Below, piece after piece: positions 23,377 through 29,496 of a stretch of DNA of 64,000 nt (within the stretch, counting starts at the first letter, position 1; each line of letters starts with the position of its first letter). Position numbers and translations under genes: made by a program. The DNA lies in the IMG/VR virus record IMGVR_UViG_3300031873_000001, positions 62,001 through 126,000 of that record; one strand, written 5' to 3'. Below the pieces are notes generated by a model that saw only the letters and a program-made list of their open reading frames with translations, was not told where the DNA came from and made no database searches. This DNA comes from a virus.

Positions 23377-24930
23377 ATGGTTAAGCTCTTCATCGGAGAT
23401 GCCCGGGACGTGCTGGCCGCCCTGCCGGAGAAGAGCGTCCACGCCGTAATAACCAGCCCGCCCTACTACGGACTCCGGGCGTATAAGAGTCCACCTTCCG
23501 TGTGGGGAGGTAAGAGGGACTGCAAGCACAAGTGGGGGGCTACGATCCCTCACCCCATGCGAAAGTCTGGCCAGCACGGTCCGGGGAGCTGTGTGGCGGT
23601 CGGGACGAAGGCCGCTCAGCACGGGCTCAGGAAGACGGGGGATCAAGGATGCTTCTGTGGGCGTTGCGGGGCGTGGAGGGGTGTCCTTGGCATGGAGCCT
23701 ACCCTGGAGCTCTACGTGGAGCATCTGGGCGTGATTGGGGAGGGTATCCGGAGGGTCTTGCGGGACGACGGGATATTCTGGCTTAACCTCGGAGACTCCT
23801 ATATGGGGAGCGGCGGTCCAGGCGGGGATTTCCGAGACGGGAAGGGAGGAGACATCTACTGCCGACCCTACAACCGGAGTGGGGACGGCCTCAAGATGAA
23901 GGACATGTGCGCCGTGCCGTGGAGGGTCGCCCTGGCCTTCCAGATGAGCGGCTGGTGGCTACGATCCGACTGCATCTGGAAGAAGGAGAACGTCATGCCC
24001 GAGAGCATCGACGGATGGCGTTGGGAGAAGCACAGGGTGAAAGTGAAGAATCTCCGGAAGGCGTCTACCGAGTGGGCTACCAAGAGCGGGAATACTTCGG
24101 GAGACGCCGGGCCGGGCCTGTCCCACAATCCCTGGGCTGAATATAAGCCCTGCCCCGGGTGTGCGGAGTGCCTCCCGAACGATGGCCTCGTTCTTCGGAG
24201 GGGAGCGTGGAGGCCGACGAAGGCTCACGAGTACGTCTTTATGTTTACGAAGGGCGAGCGTTACTTCGGAGACGGGGATGCTGTCAGGGAAGAGGCCGTC
24301 ACCTCGGAGTGGCCGGGGATCGGACCGAAGCACATCTCAGCACGGTCCAGGCTTGAAGAATACGTTCCGATGGAAACCAGGGAGACCCGAAACCGCAGGA
24401 CGGTCTGGACGATCAACACGACGGGATTCAAAGGCGCCCACTTCGCCACCTTCCCTCCGGCCCTCGTGGAGGTCATGGTGAACGTGTCGACGAGCTTCCG
24501 GGGCGTCTGCAGGAAGTGCGGATCCCAGTGGGCCCGGGTCGTGAACCGGAAGAGCCTCGAGCGTCACGAGCTCGACCGAACAGATCCACGGTTCCGTCCG
24601 TCAAGATACAAGGGGAAATACGGAGAGCTCAAAGGCGAGACGGGGAACGCCCAACGGTATGTGGAGATCGAACATCTCGGATGGCGACCGACGTGCAAGT
24701 GCAACGCCGGGGAGCCCATTCCGGCAGTCGTCCTGGATCCATTCGTGGGATCGGGGACAGCCTGCTTCGAGGCCCAGCGTCTCGGGAGGGATGCCATCGG
24801 GATAGACGTCTCGGATGAGTATATCCAGATGAGCCTGAAGAGGGTGCGGGACGATGCCCCGCTGTTCAATCAGGTCGAAGTGATTTACGCGAATGGCCGG
24901 GTGAAGCGATGTGCTGGCGCCAGCAGGTAG
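23377..24930 (+). CDS. DNA amino-methyltransferase 3
   Basis: 517 aa. TSPPYYGLR near the start and DPFVGSGTA near residue 453. The middle has two Cys pairs (HKWG..., CFCGRC; CPGCAEC; CRKCGS), so it carries zinc ribbons. Related in layout to the enzyme at 29778. The stop lies beside the palindrome at 24912. Confidence 0.85.
   Translation: MVKLFIGDARDVLAALPEKSVHAVITSPPYYGLRAYKSPPSVWGGKRDCKHKWGATIPHPMRKSGQHGPGSCVAVGTKAAQHGLRKTGDQGCFCGRCGAWRGVLGMEPTLELYVEHLGVIGEGIRRVLRDDGIFWLNLGDSYMGSGGPGGDFRDGKGGDIYCRPYNRSGDGLKMKDMCAVPWRVALAFQMSGWWLRSDCIWKKENVMPESIDGWRWEKHRVKVKNLRKASTEWATKSGNTSGDAGPGLSHNPWAEYKPCPGCAECLPNDGLVLRRGAWRPTKAHEYVFMFTKGERYFGDGDAVREEAVTSEWPGIGPKHISARSRLEEYVPMETRETRNRRTVWTINTTGFKGAHFATFPPALVEVMVNVSTSFRGVCRKCGSQWARVVNRKSLERHELDRTDPRFRPSRYKGKYGELKGETGNAQRYVEIEHLGWRPTCKCNAGEPIPAVVLDPFVGSGTACFEAQRLGRDAIGIDVSDEYIQMSLKRVRDDAPLFNQVEVIYANGRVKRCAGASR
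24912..24925. repeat. Palindrome, copy 2 of 3
   Basis: TGCTGGCGCCAGCA, a 14-bp self-complementary core identical to the centre of the copies at 2447 and 57530. It forms the last codons of methyltransferase 3 and precedes the tRNA array. Confidence 0.8.
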
Positions 24931-24933
24931 CGT

Positions 24934-24961
24934 TGCGGGGTAGACCAACAGTAAGTCAGGG
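24934..24961 (+). pseudogene. 5' half of a tRNA (fMet-like acceptor)
   Basis: TGCGGGG, TA and a D-arm GACC...GTC. It lacks a matching 3' part nearby; the complementary 3' acceptor CCCCGCA plus ACCA lies at 25779-25789. A second similar 5' half (GCGGGATAGACC...GTAAGTCAG) follows at about 24966-24992. Confidence 0.6.
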
Positions 24962-24965
24962 GCGT

Positions 24966-24992
24966 AGCGGGATAGACCAATCCGGTAAGTCA
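24966..24992 (+). pseudogene. Second tRNA 5'-half repeat
   Basis: AGCGGGATAGACCAATCCGG and onward repeats the acceptor-plus-D-arm pattern of 24934 about 34 nt later. No anticodon arm follows; the intact fMet-type tRNA starts directly after it. Confidence 0.5.
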
Positions 24993-24997
24993 GAAGG

Positions 24998-25072
24998 GGC
25001 GGGGTGGAGCAATAGCAACTCGTCAGGCCCATAACCTGAAAATTCTCGGTGCGAATCCGAGCCCCGCTCCCA
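24998..25072 (+). tRNA. tRNA-fMet (CAT), C33
   Basis: Acceptor GGCGGGG/CCCCGCT with G-U at 1-72, as initiators have a weak first pair; disc C, CCA encoded. Body GGGGTGGAGCA resembles bacterial initiator tRNA. Anticodon loop CCCATAA (C33). T-loop TGCGAAT is odd, lacking T54-T55. Confidence 0.8.
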
Positions 25073-25083
25073 GATTAAGAAGA

Positions 25084-25689
25084 TTATAGTAATCCGTTTT
25101 CATGTTCCCAGTGATGGTTAGGGCAGAGATAAGAAAGGTTCTTGATATTGTTAATTTCAGATATGAAAGCCGTGTCCGGGAAGTCTGCGACCCTTTTATT
25201 GTGAGAGCATTCAACGTGTTTTCGATATCCACAGATTCTACATTTTGCTTTAATCCCGGATTTCCTTATGATCAGTCTTGCCATGCGAGCTATTTTGCTC
25301 CTAGCTAATTGCCAAGTGTTCTTTGATTTAAAGAATTCGCCTTTGGTTTTGCTCGCAATGCTTCTTTCGAACTTGATAATTTGAAGGCAGTCATTGCAAA
25401 ACCGTCTTTTGAAATTATATTGAATGGGATATGAACCGTGGCATCGTTCACATTCATAGGAGTATGTTTTGTGGGTTCGGCGTCTTCGGGCATTATTGAA
25501 AATTGCGGCACAAGTGTGGTTGCAGAAGCATTTGGATTTCGTTTCTCCAACCTTGTGGCCATCTGGAACCTCGATAACCTTATGGCATTGAAGGCAGACT
25601 GAGGGATGCTTGTAATATTTTTTGAGGGCCCGTTCTCTGAGGATTTTAGCTGTGGCTATGCCACCGGCGGACTGCCATACTTTTCTCAT
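25084..25689 (-). CDS. HNH endonuclease inside a split tRNA, antisense
   Basis: 201 aa on the minus strand, the only confident minus-strand gene here. Zinc fingers CLQCHK, CFCNHTC, CERCHG, CNDC and CRICGY lead to an HNH end (VECSHNKRVADFPD...LCPNHHWEHENG). AT-rich. It lies between tRNA 5' halves plus an intact fMet tRNA and the leftover 3' half. Confidence 0.85.
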   Translation of the reverse strand: MRKVWQSAGGIATAKILRERALKKYYKHPSVCLQCHKVIEVPDGHKVGETKSKCFCNHTCAAIFNNARRRRTHKTYSYECERCHGSYPIQYNFKRRFCNDCLQIIKFERSIASKTKGEFFKSKNTWQLARSKIARMARLIIRKSGIKAKCRICGYRKHVECSHNKRVADFPDTAFISEINNIKNLSYLCPNHHWEHENGLL

Positions 25690-25734
25690 GGGTATCTCCG
25701 ATTTAGGTTACGGTTAAATCATAGCACAGTAGGG

Positions 25735-25789
25735 TTACGGAAAGCAAGTCCTTGTCGGATTCTGGGTGCGACTCCCAGCCCCGCAACCA
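25735..25789 (+). pseudogene. 3' half of a split tRNA (fMet-like)
   Basis: T-arm CTGGG TGCGACT CCCAG, then CCCCGCA, A and CCA. Very similar to the 3' end of the intact fMet tRNA, including the unusual TGCGA T-loop. Its acceptor pairs perfectly with TGCGGGG at 24934-24940. Left end approximate. Confidence 0.65.
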
Positions 25790-25802
25790 GGACTTATAAA
25801 AG

Positions 25803-25891
25803 GGCGGGCTGATGAAATGGTAGACAAGTGAGGCTTAAACCCTCATGGCCTTTACATAGCCGTCTGGGTCCGAATCCCAGGCCCGCCACCA
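25803..25891 (+). tRNA. tRNA-Leu (TAA)
   Basis: Acceptor GGCGGGC/GCCCGCC, A, CCA. Anticodon loop CTTAAAC with U33. Long variable arm as expected for Leu. Confidence 0.95.
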
Positions 25892-25892
25892 T

Positions 25893-25969
25893 AGGAGCGT
25901 AGTTCAATGGATCAGAACGCACGGCTCCAACCCGTGTTGATAGGGGTTCAAATCCTCTCGCTCCTGCCA
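25893..25969 (+). tRNA. tRNA-Trp (CCA)
   Basis: Acceptor AGGAGCG/CGCTCCT, G73, CCA. Loop CTCCAAC, U33. Confidence 0.95.
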
Positions 25970-25975
25970 AAAATT

Positions 25976-26051
25976 GGGGATGTATTTCAATGGCGAGAAT
26001 GCCTGCCCTACAAGCAGGAGATTGGAGGTTCGAGTCCTCCCGTCCCCACCA
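25976..26051 (+). tRNA. tRNA-Val (TAC), C33
   Basis: Acceptor GGGGATG/CGTCCCC, A, CCA. Stem CCTGC/GCAGG, loop CCTACAA, so C33. Confidence 0.93.
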
Positions 26052-26052
26052 G

Positions 26053-26128
26053 AGGCCCTTAGCTCAAATGGAAGAGCGCCGGTCTCATAAGCCGAAGGTT
26101 CCGGGTTCGATTCCCGGAGGGCCCACCA
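26053..26128 (+). tRNA. tRNA-Met elongator (CAT), or Ile2
   Basis: Acceptor AGGCCCT/AGGGCCC with an A-C mismatch at 1-72; CCA encoded. Loop CTCATAA, U33. Could be an Ile tRNA modified at C34; the sequence alone does not decide. Confidence 0.9.
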
Positions 26129-26131
26129 AAC

Positions 26132-26216
26132 GGGGGAGTGGTGAAATTTGGTAGACACGCTGGTTCCAGACACCAGTGCTTATGGCGTAAGGGTTCAAAT
26201 CCCTTCTCCCCCACCA
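26132..26216 (+). tRNA. tRNA-Leu (CAG), C33
   Basis: Acceptor GGGGGAG/CTCCCCC, CCA. Stem CTGGT/ACCAG, loop TCCAGAC, C33. Confidence 0.93.
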
Positions 26217-26220
26217 ATGT

Positions 26221-26295
26221 TCTGGCGTGACTCAACGGTAGAGTGCCCGCCTGTTAAGCGGGTTGTTGGAGGTTCGACTCCTCCCGCCAGAGCCA
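26221..26295 (+). tRNA. tRNA-Asn (GTT)
   Basis: Acceptor TCTGGCG/CGCCAGA, G, CCA. Loop CTGTTAA, U33. Confidence 0.95.
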
Positions 26296-26299
26296 GAAT

Positions 26300-26373
26300 G
26301 CCGATGTAGCTCAACCCGGTAGAGCAACGCACCTGTAATGCGAAGGTTGGGGGTTCGACTCCTCTCGTCGGCT
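26300..26373 (+). tRNA. tRNA-Thr (TGT), C33
   Basis: Acceptor GCCGATG/CGTCGGC; CCA not encoded. Stem CGCA/TGCG, loop CCTGTAA, C33. Confidence 0.92.
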
Positions 26374-26376
26374 TAT

Positions 26377-26449
26377 GGTGGCCGTCGTCCAACGGTAGGA
26401 CACGTGGCTGTGGCCCACGGAACAGGAGTTCGACACTCCCCGGTCACCC
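26377..26449 (+). tRNA. tRNA-His (GTG)
   Basis: Acceptor GGTGGCC/GGTCACC, C73. Loop CTGTGGC, U33. Confidence 0.93.
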
Positions 26450-26457
26450 CAAGATAT

Positions 26458-26534
26458 CGCGGCATCGCCAAGTGGCTAAAGGCGGCGGTCTGCAGAACCG
26501 CTATGCGGGGGTTCGACTCCCCCTGCCGCGTCCA
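26458..26534 (+). tRNA. tRNA-Cys (GCA)
   Basis: Acceptor CGCGGCA/TGCCGCG, T73, CCA. Loop CTGCAGA, U33. Confidence 0.95.
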
Positions 26535-26538
26535 GAAT

Positions 26539-26611
26539 GCTGGCATAGCTCAAACGGTAGAGCGTCTCTTTCGTAAGGAGAAGGTTGGGGGTTCGATGCC
26601 TCTTGCCAGCT
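26539..26611 (+). tRNA. tRNA-Thr (CGT)
   Basis: Acceptor GCTGGCA/TGCCAGC; CCA not encoded. Loop TTCGTAA, U33. Confidence 0.93.
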
Positions 26612-26633
26612 TTAACCAAAGGAGGGATGCGAG

Positions 26634-26870
26634 ATGAAGAAATCGGTTAGGTCTCACAAGAAGAAGGAGCCGGAGATTCCGGCGAGAGGGACGGTGGCCT
26701 GGGCCGACAAGCAGTTAGGCGAGCGTCAATTTAAGGCTCTGGTCGAGCGGGGAAACTCGAAGGAGAGCCTTCAAGCCTTCTGCTTCTTTGCCGGGAAGGT
26801 GGAAGGGATCATGGAAGTTCGGGGGATTCTGTCCACGGTCCGGATCCCGAAGGTCAAGAAGAAAGGGTGA
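26634..26870 (+). CDS. Small basic protein inside the tRNA array
   Basis: 78 aa with AAAGGAGGG and the GGATGCGAGATG leader seen at 8408 and 29483. Lys-rich ends, a helical middle (ERQFKALVERGNSKESLQAF). The last codons overlap the first bases of tRNA-Tyr. Function unknown. Confidence 0.65.
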   Translation: MKKSVRSHKKKEPEIPARGTVAWADKQLGERQFKALVERGNSKESLQAFCFFAGKVEGIMEVRGILSTVRIPKVKKKG

Positions 26871-26953
26871 GGTGCCAGAGTCCGGTCGATTGGGTCCGCC
26901 TGTAGAGCGGAAGCCGACAAGCCACGCAGGTTCAAATCCTGCCCTCACCACCA
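26866..26953 (+). tRNA. tRNA-Tyr (GTA)
   Basis: Acceptor GGTGAGG/CCTCACC, A, CCA; loop CTGTAGA, U33; long variable arm. Its acceptor 5' strand includes the stop codon of the upstream gene. Confidence 0.94.
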
Positions 26954-26960
26954 ATTTCAG

Positions 26961-27047
26961 GGAGAGTGTCCGGTTGGTCGAGGAAGCGGTTCCGAAAACC
27001 GTTACCGTTAACTGCGGTCGAGGGTTCGATTCCCTCACTCTCCGCCA
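26961..27047 (+). tRNA. tRNA-Ser (CGA), C33
   Basis: Acceptor GGAGAGT/ACTCTCC, G, CCA. Loop TCCGAAA, C33. Long variable arm. Confidence 0.93.
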
Positions 27048-27052
27048 TAGAT

Positions 27053-27139
27053 GGAGGGCGATCCGGCTGGTACGAGGAGGCAGTCCTGAAAACTGCTGGC
27101 GTGTAAAAGCGCTCGGGGGTTCGAGTCCCCTGCCCTCCG
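27053..27139 (+). tRNA. tRNA-Ser (TGA), C33
   Basis: Acceptor GGAGGGC/GCCCTCC, G; CCA not encoded. Stem GCAGT/ACTGC, loop CCTGAAA, C33. Confidence 0.93.
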
Positions 27140-27147
27140 CTGTAATG

Positions 27148-27235
27148 GGAGACGTGATCGAGAGGCTTAAGATGGCTGTCCGGAAAGCAGTCGAGCTGAA
27201 AAGCTCCCCGGGTTCAAATCCCGGCGTCTCCGCCA
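27148..27235 (+). tRNA. tRNA-Ser (GGA), C33
   Basis: Acceptor GGAGACG/CGTCTCC, G, CCA. Loop CCGGAAA, C33. All three UCN serine tRNAs carry C33, while the AGY one (27654) does not. Confidence 0.93.
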
Positions 27236-27238
27236 TTC

Positions 27239-27314
27239 TGGGGGATCATCTAATTGGATAGGATACGAGGCTCTGACCCTCGGTATCTGGGTTCGAATCC
27301 CAGTCCCTCAGCCA
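27239..27314 (+). tRNA. tRNA-Gln (CTG)
   Basis: Acceptor TGGGGGA/TCCCTCA, G, CCA. Loop CTCTGAC, U33. Confidence 0.94.
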
Positions 27315-27317
27315 AAC

Positions 27318-27401
27318 GTCGGGCTGGCGGAACTTGGTATACGCGAATGGCTCAAACCCATTTGAGCGATCGTCGGGGTTCGAATCCCCGGCCCGACACC
27401 A
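27318..27401 (+). tRNA. tRNA-Leu (CAA)
   Basis: Acceptor GTCGGGC/GCCCGAC, A, CCA. Loop CTCAAAC, U33. Confidence 0.95.
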
Positions 27402-27404
27402 CGA

Positions 27405-27475
27405 TGGGGGATAGGCCAACGGTAGGCCGCAAGGCTTTGAACCTTGTGATGAGGGTTCGACTCCTTCTCCCTCAG
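27405..27475 (+). tRNA. tRNA-Gln (TTG)
   Basis: Acceptor TGGGGGA/TCCCTCA, G; CCA not encoded. Loop CTTTGAA, U33. Confidence 0.94.
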
Positions 27476-27481
27476 CTTAAT

Positions 27482-27566
27482 GCCGAGATGGTGAAACTTG
27501 GTAGACACGCACGTTCGAGGGGCGTGTGCCTTTGGCGTGAGGGTTCAAATCCCTCTCTCGGCACCA
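27482..27566 (+). tRNA. tRNA-Leu (GAG), C33
   Basis: Acceptor GCCGAGA/TCTCGGC, A, CCA. Loop TCGAGGG, C33. Both CUN leucine tRNAs have C33; the UUR ones have U33. Confidence 0.92.
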
Positions 27567-27571
27567 GATTA

Positions 27572-27647
27572 GCCGGAGTAGCTCAAATAGTAGAGCGCAG
27601 GTCTGAAGAGCCTGGCGTAGGCGGCGCGATACCGCCCTCCGGCACCA
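27572..27647 (+). tRNA. tRNA-Phe (GAA)
   Basis: Acceptor GCCGGAG/CTCCGGC, A, CCA. Loop CTGAAGA, U33. T-loop CGCGATA lacks the usual TTC. Confidence 0.92.
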
Positions 27648-27653
27648 GATCCC

Positions 27654-27741
27654 GGAGCGATGGCCGAGTGGTCGAAGGCGACGGTTTGCTAAACCGTTGG
27701 ACTCACGGGTCCCGAATGTTCGAATCATTCTCGCTCCGCCA
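27654..27741 (+). tRNA. tRNA-Ser (GCT)
   Basis: Acceptor GGAGCGA/TCGCTCC, G, CCA. Loop TTGCTAA, U33. Confidence 0.94.
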
Positions 27742-27749
27742 TAAGACGA

Positions 27750-27825
27750 GCGGGTGTAGCTCAGATGGTAGAGCGCCTGTATGCCACGCAGGAGGTCGCG
27801 GGATCGAAACCCGTCACCCGCTCCA
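27750..27825 (+). tRNA. tRNA-Gly (GCC)
   Basis: Acceptor GCGGGTG/CACCCGC, T73, CCA. Loop ATGCCAC, U33. Confidence 0.94.
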
Positions 27826-27829
27826 GATC

Positions 27830-27901
27830 GCAGGTGTGATGCAATGGTAGCAGACCTGGCTTTTAACCAGGGGGTTGGAGGTTCGACTCCTCTCACCTGC
27901 A
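27830..27901 (+). tRNA. tRNA-Lys (TTT)
   Basis: Acceptor GCAGGTG/CACCTGC, A; CCA not encoded. Loop CTTTTAA, U33. Confidence 0.94.
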
Positions 27902-27904
27902 CTA

Positions 27905-27979
27905 GCGGGCGTAGCTCAATGGTAGAGTACCAGATTCTTAATCTGGGTGTTGAGGGTTCCAATCCCTCCGCCCGCACCA
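27905..27979 (+). tRNA. tRNA-Lys (CTT)
   Basis: Acceptor GCGGGCG/CGCCCGC, A, CCA. Loop TTCTTAA, U33. Confidence 0.94.
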
Positions 27980-27985
27980 AGATAC

Positions 27986-28060
27986 GCAGGCACAGCTTAG
28001 GGGTCAAGCATCCGGCTGATATCCGGACGAGCACAGGTTCGATTCCTGTTGCCTGCACCA
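27986..28060 (+). tRNA. tRNA-Ile (GAT)
   Basis: Acceptor GCAGGCA/TGCCTGC, A, CCA. Loop CTGATAT, U33. Confidence 0.94.
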
Positions 28061-28066
28061 GAACGG

Positions 28067-28143
28067 ACGCCCGTAGTTTAACTGGACAGAACGCCAGGCT
28101 ACGAACCTGGAGGCTGGGGGTTCGACTCCTCTCGGGCGTACCA
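28067..28143 (+). tRNA. tRNA-Arg (ACG)
   Basis: Acceptor ACGCCCG/CGGGCGT, A, CCA. Loop CTACGAA, U33. Confidence 0.95.
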
Positions 28144-28146
28144 ATT

Positions 28147-28222
28147 GCGCCTGTAACTCAATGGATCGAGTATCGGGTTTCTACCCCGAGAGTTGAGGGT
28201 TCGACTCCCCCCAGGCGCGCCA
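28147..28222 (+). tRNA. tRNA-Arg (TCT)
   Basis: Acceptor GCGCCTG/CAGGCGC, G, CCA. Loop TTTCTAC, U33. Confidence 0.95.
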
Positions 28223-28224
28223 AC

Positions 28225-28300
28225 ATGCCCGTAGCTCAATGGATAGAGCGTCTGCGTCCTAAGCAGAGGGCTGAGGGTTCGAGTCCCTCCGGGCGTACCA
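28225..28300 (+). tRNA. tRNA-Arg (CCT)
   Basis: Acceptor ATGCCCG/CGGGCGT, A, CCA. Loop GTCCTAA, U33. Sequence close to the next tRNA, so the pair likely arose by duplication. Confidence 0.95.
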
Positions 28301-28309
28301 GAAGATCGT

Positions 28310-28386
28310 ATGCCCGTAGCTCAAATGGATAGAGCGATGGCCTCCGGAGCCGTAGGTTGGAGGTTCGAGTCCTCTCGGGCATACCA
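28310..28386 (+). tRNA. tRNA-Arg (CCG)
   Basis: Acceptor ATGCCCG/CGGGCAT, A, CCA. Loop CTCCGGA, U33. Confidence 0.95.
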
Positions 28387-28398
28387 AAGGAGGAAGCG

Positions 28399-28569
28399 AT
28401 GTGGGCATTGATACAGCATTACTGGTGGATCCCGGTCGGGGTGATCATTCTCTTTGGGATTGAAAGAGGAGCCGATCGAAGGGCCAAGGAGGAGCATGCC
28501 CACCGGGAGGGGCATTGTTTGGATCATTACTGTTCGATCTGTCGGGACCGTATCGATGATGAATTTTAG
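28399..28569 (+). CDS. Small membrane protein with C-terminal Cys/His cluster
   Basis: 56 aa from the ATG at 28399 after AAAGGAGG. One N-terminal membrane segment ([15 protein letters not shown]) and a tail with [12 protein letters not shown]. Sits inside the tRNA array. Function unknown. Confidence 0.65.
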   Translation: MWALIQHYWWIPVGVIILFGIERGADRRAKEEHAHREGHCLDHYCSICRDRIDDEF

Positions 28570-28575
28570 GCCATT

Positions 28576-28649
28576 GCGGTTGTGGTGAAGCGATATCATG
28601 TCTGCCTTCCAAGCAGAGGTCGCGGGTTTGATTCCCGCCAGCCGCACCA
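28576..28649 (+). tRNA. tRNA-Gly (TCC)
   Basis: Acceptor GCGGTTG/CAGCCGC, A, CCA. Loop CTTCCAA, U33. T-loop TTTGATT and a D-loop without a clear GG. Confidence 0.9.
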
Positions 28650-28652
28650 TGT

Positions 28653-28694
28653 GGGACCGTCGTCTAACGGGAGGACTACTGGTTTGCACCCGTT
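28653..28694 (+). pseudogene. 5' two-thirds of a split tRNA-Ala (TGC)
   Basis: GGGACCG, D-arm GTC TAACGGGA GGAC, then an anticodon arm with loop TTTGCAC (TGC, U33). The sequence then leaves the tRNA pattern. A matching T-arm and acceptor (GAGGG TTTGACT CCCTC, CGGCTCC, ACCA) lies at 29447-29474. Confidence 0.65.
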
Positions 28695-28723
28695 GACTTC
28701 GGTAAGCCTTCCTATGCTATAAT
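28693..28723 (+). promoter_or_regulatory. Possible promoter within a hairpin
   Basis: TTGACT (28693-28698), a long 19-nt spacer and TGCTATAAT (TATAAT 28718-28723), an extended -10. It could drive the endonuclease frame at 28763. The -10 lies in the left arm of the inverted repeat at 28711-28754. Confidence 0.45.
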
Positions 28724-28754
28724 TGCTTGAAGTTTCAAGTAGTTATAGCATAGG
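28711..28754. repeat. 44-nt near-perfect hairpin
   Basis: CCTATGCTATAA (28711-28722) pairs with TTATAGCATAGG (28743-28754), and inside it CTTGAA (28726-28731) pairs with TTCAAG (28734-28739). It marks the left side of the inserted segment in tRNA-Ala and may be an element end or a regulator of the endonuclease. Confidence 0.75.
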
Positions 28755-28762
28755 AGAATGAC

Positions 28763-29359
28763 ATGAAGCAAGATTTATGGGTGCTGGAAGGAGGAATCGA
28801 ACCTCCAGCCGCTACGTTAGGAAAACGAAGGCGAGCAAAGAGGACGGCGTGTGGAACTTGTAAGAAAGGTTTCCTTTAGAGGAAAAGCGGGACGAAACGG
28901 TTTTGCTCGAGAAAGTGTCGGGACATATCGCTTCAGAATAGAGAAGAGCTAAAGTGCTTTACTTGCGGGCGGAAATTCTTTAGGCCAATAGGTCATATCA
29001 AAAAGTCGAAACATGGAATTTTCTTTTGTCGCAGGAAGTGCAAGGACAAAGGGCAAAGATTAGAAGGCGGATGCAGGGAAATATGGCCTTCTCATTATGG
29101 CAAGATAGATGCTACGGGAATCGACTACCGGAGCAAGATGGAGAGGGAACTCAAGCGAGGGTGCGTGGATTGCGGGGAGAAAACGCATTACCTTTTAACC
29201 GTTCATCATATCGATGGAGACAGGGGAAGCCGCAAGAAATCAAACTGGGAAGTGGTCTGTTGGAATCATCATGCTAAAAGGCATTTAAGAAAGACGGCCA
29301 ATGGATGGGTGGTGGCTTGGGGATGCTTAACTCCGAGACGACTTTTGAAGAAGATTTGA
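28763..29359 (+). pseudogene. HNH endonuclease frame broken by one in-frame TAG
   Basis: From the ATG at 28763 the frame reads MKQDLWVLEGGIEPPAATLG... through a zinc finger start (ACGTCKKGF) to TAG at 28877-28879, and continues in the same frame (RFCSRKC, CFTCGRKF, FFCRRKCKD) to a full HNH end (CVDCGEKTHYLLTVHHIDG...VVCWNHHAKRH) at 29359. The stop splits one Cys4 finger. The first codons are the reverse complement of a tRNA T-arm. Either a recent knock-out or a read-through stop. Confidence 0.75.
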
Positions 29360-29368
29360 AAACCGTGT

Positions 29369-29443
29369 GGGCTGGTGGTGTAATTGATAGCATCGTAGAC
29401 CTGCAATCTATGGGTCGGGGTTTGAGTCCCCGCCGGTCCACCA
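29369..29443 (+). tRNA. tRNA-Ala (TGC), C33
   Basis: Acceptor GGGCTGG/CCGGTCC, A, CCA. Stem TAGA/TCTA, loop CCTGCAA, C33. T-loop TTTGAGT. An intact replacement next to the split tRNA-Ala. Confidence 0.92.
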
Positions 29444-29446
29444 AAT

Positions 29447-29474
29447 GAGGGTTTGACTCCCTCCGGCTCCACCA
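29447..29474 (+). pseudogene. 3' part of the split tRNA-Ala
   Basis: T-arm GAGGG TTTGACT CCCTC, acceptor CGGCTCC, A, CCA. The acceptor pairs with GGGACCG at 28653 with one mismatch. Confidence 0.65.
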
Positions 29475-29496
29475 AAAATTAAACGGAGGATGCGAG

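Noticed and set aside
22923-23384. A 153-codon frame running over the tRNA-Glu gene
   Set aside because: It passes through the whole tRNA and into the next gene, with tRNA-type translation (TPALQAGDHGFKSH). A shorter gene before the tRNA cannot be excluded.
24912-24925. The repeated palindromes as intrinsic terminators
   Set aside because: None is followed by a run of T, and one lies inside coding sequence.
26715-28689. Minus-strand open frames across the tRNA array with segments such as GFEPGELF or GAGDGFRSRDLL
   Set aside because: These are the well-known antisense readings of tRNA T-arms and contain no protein family signal.
28763-29359. Recoding of TAG as a sense codon in this phage
   Set aside because: Several clear genes end in TAG and no suppressor tRNA with anticodon CTA was found, so the internal TAG is more likely a break.
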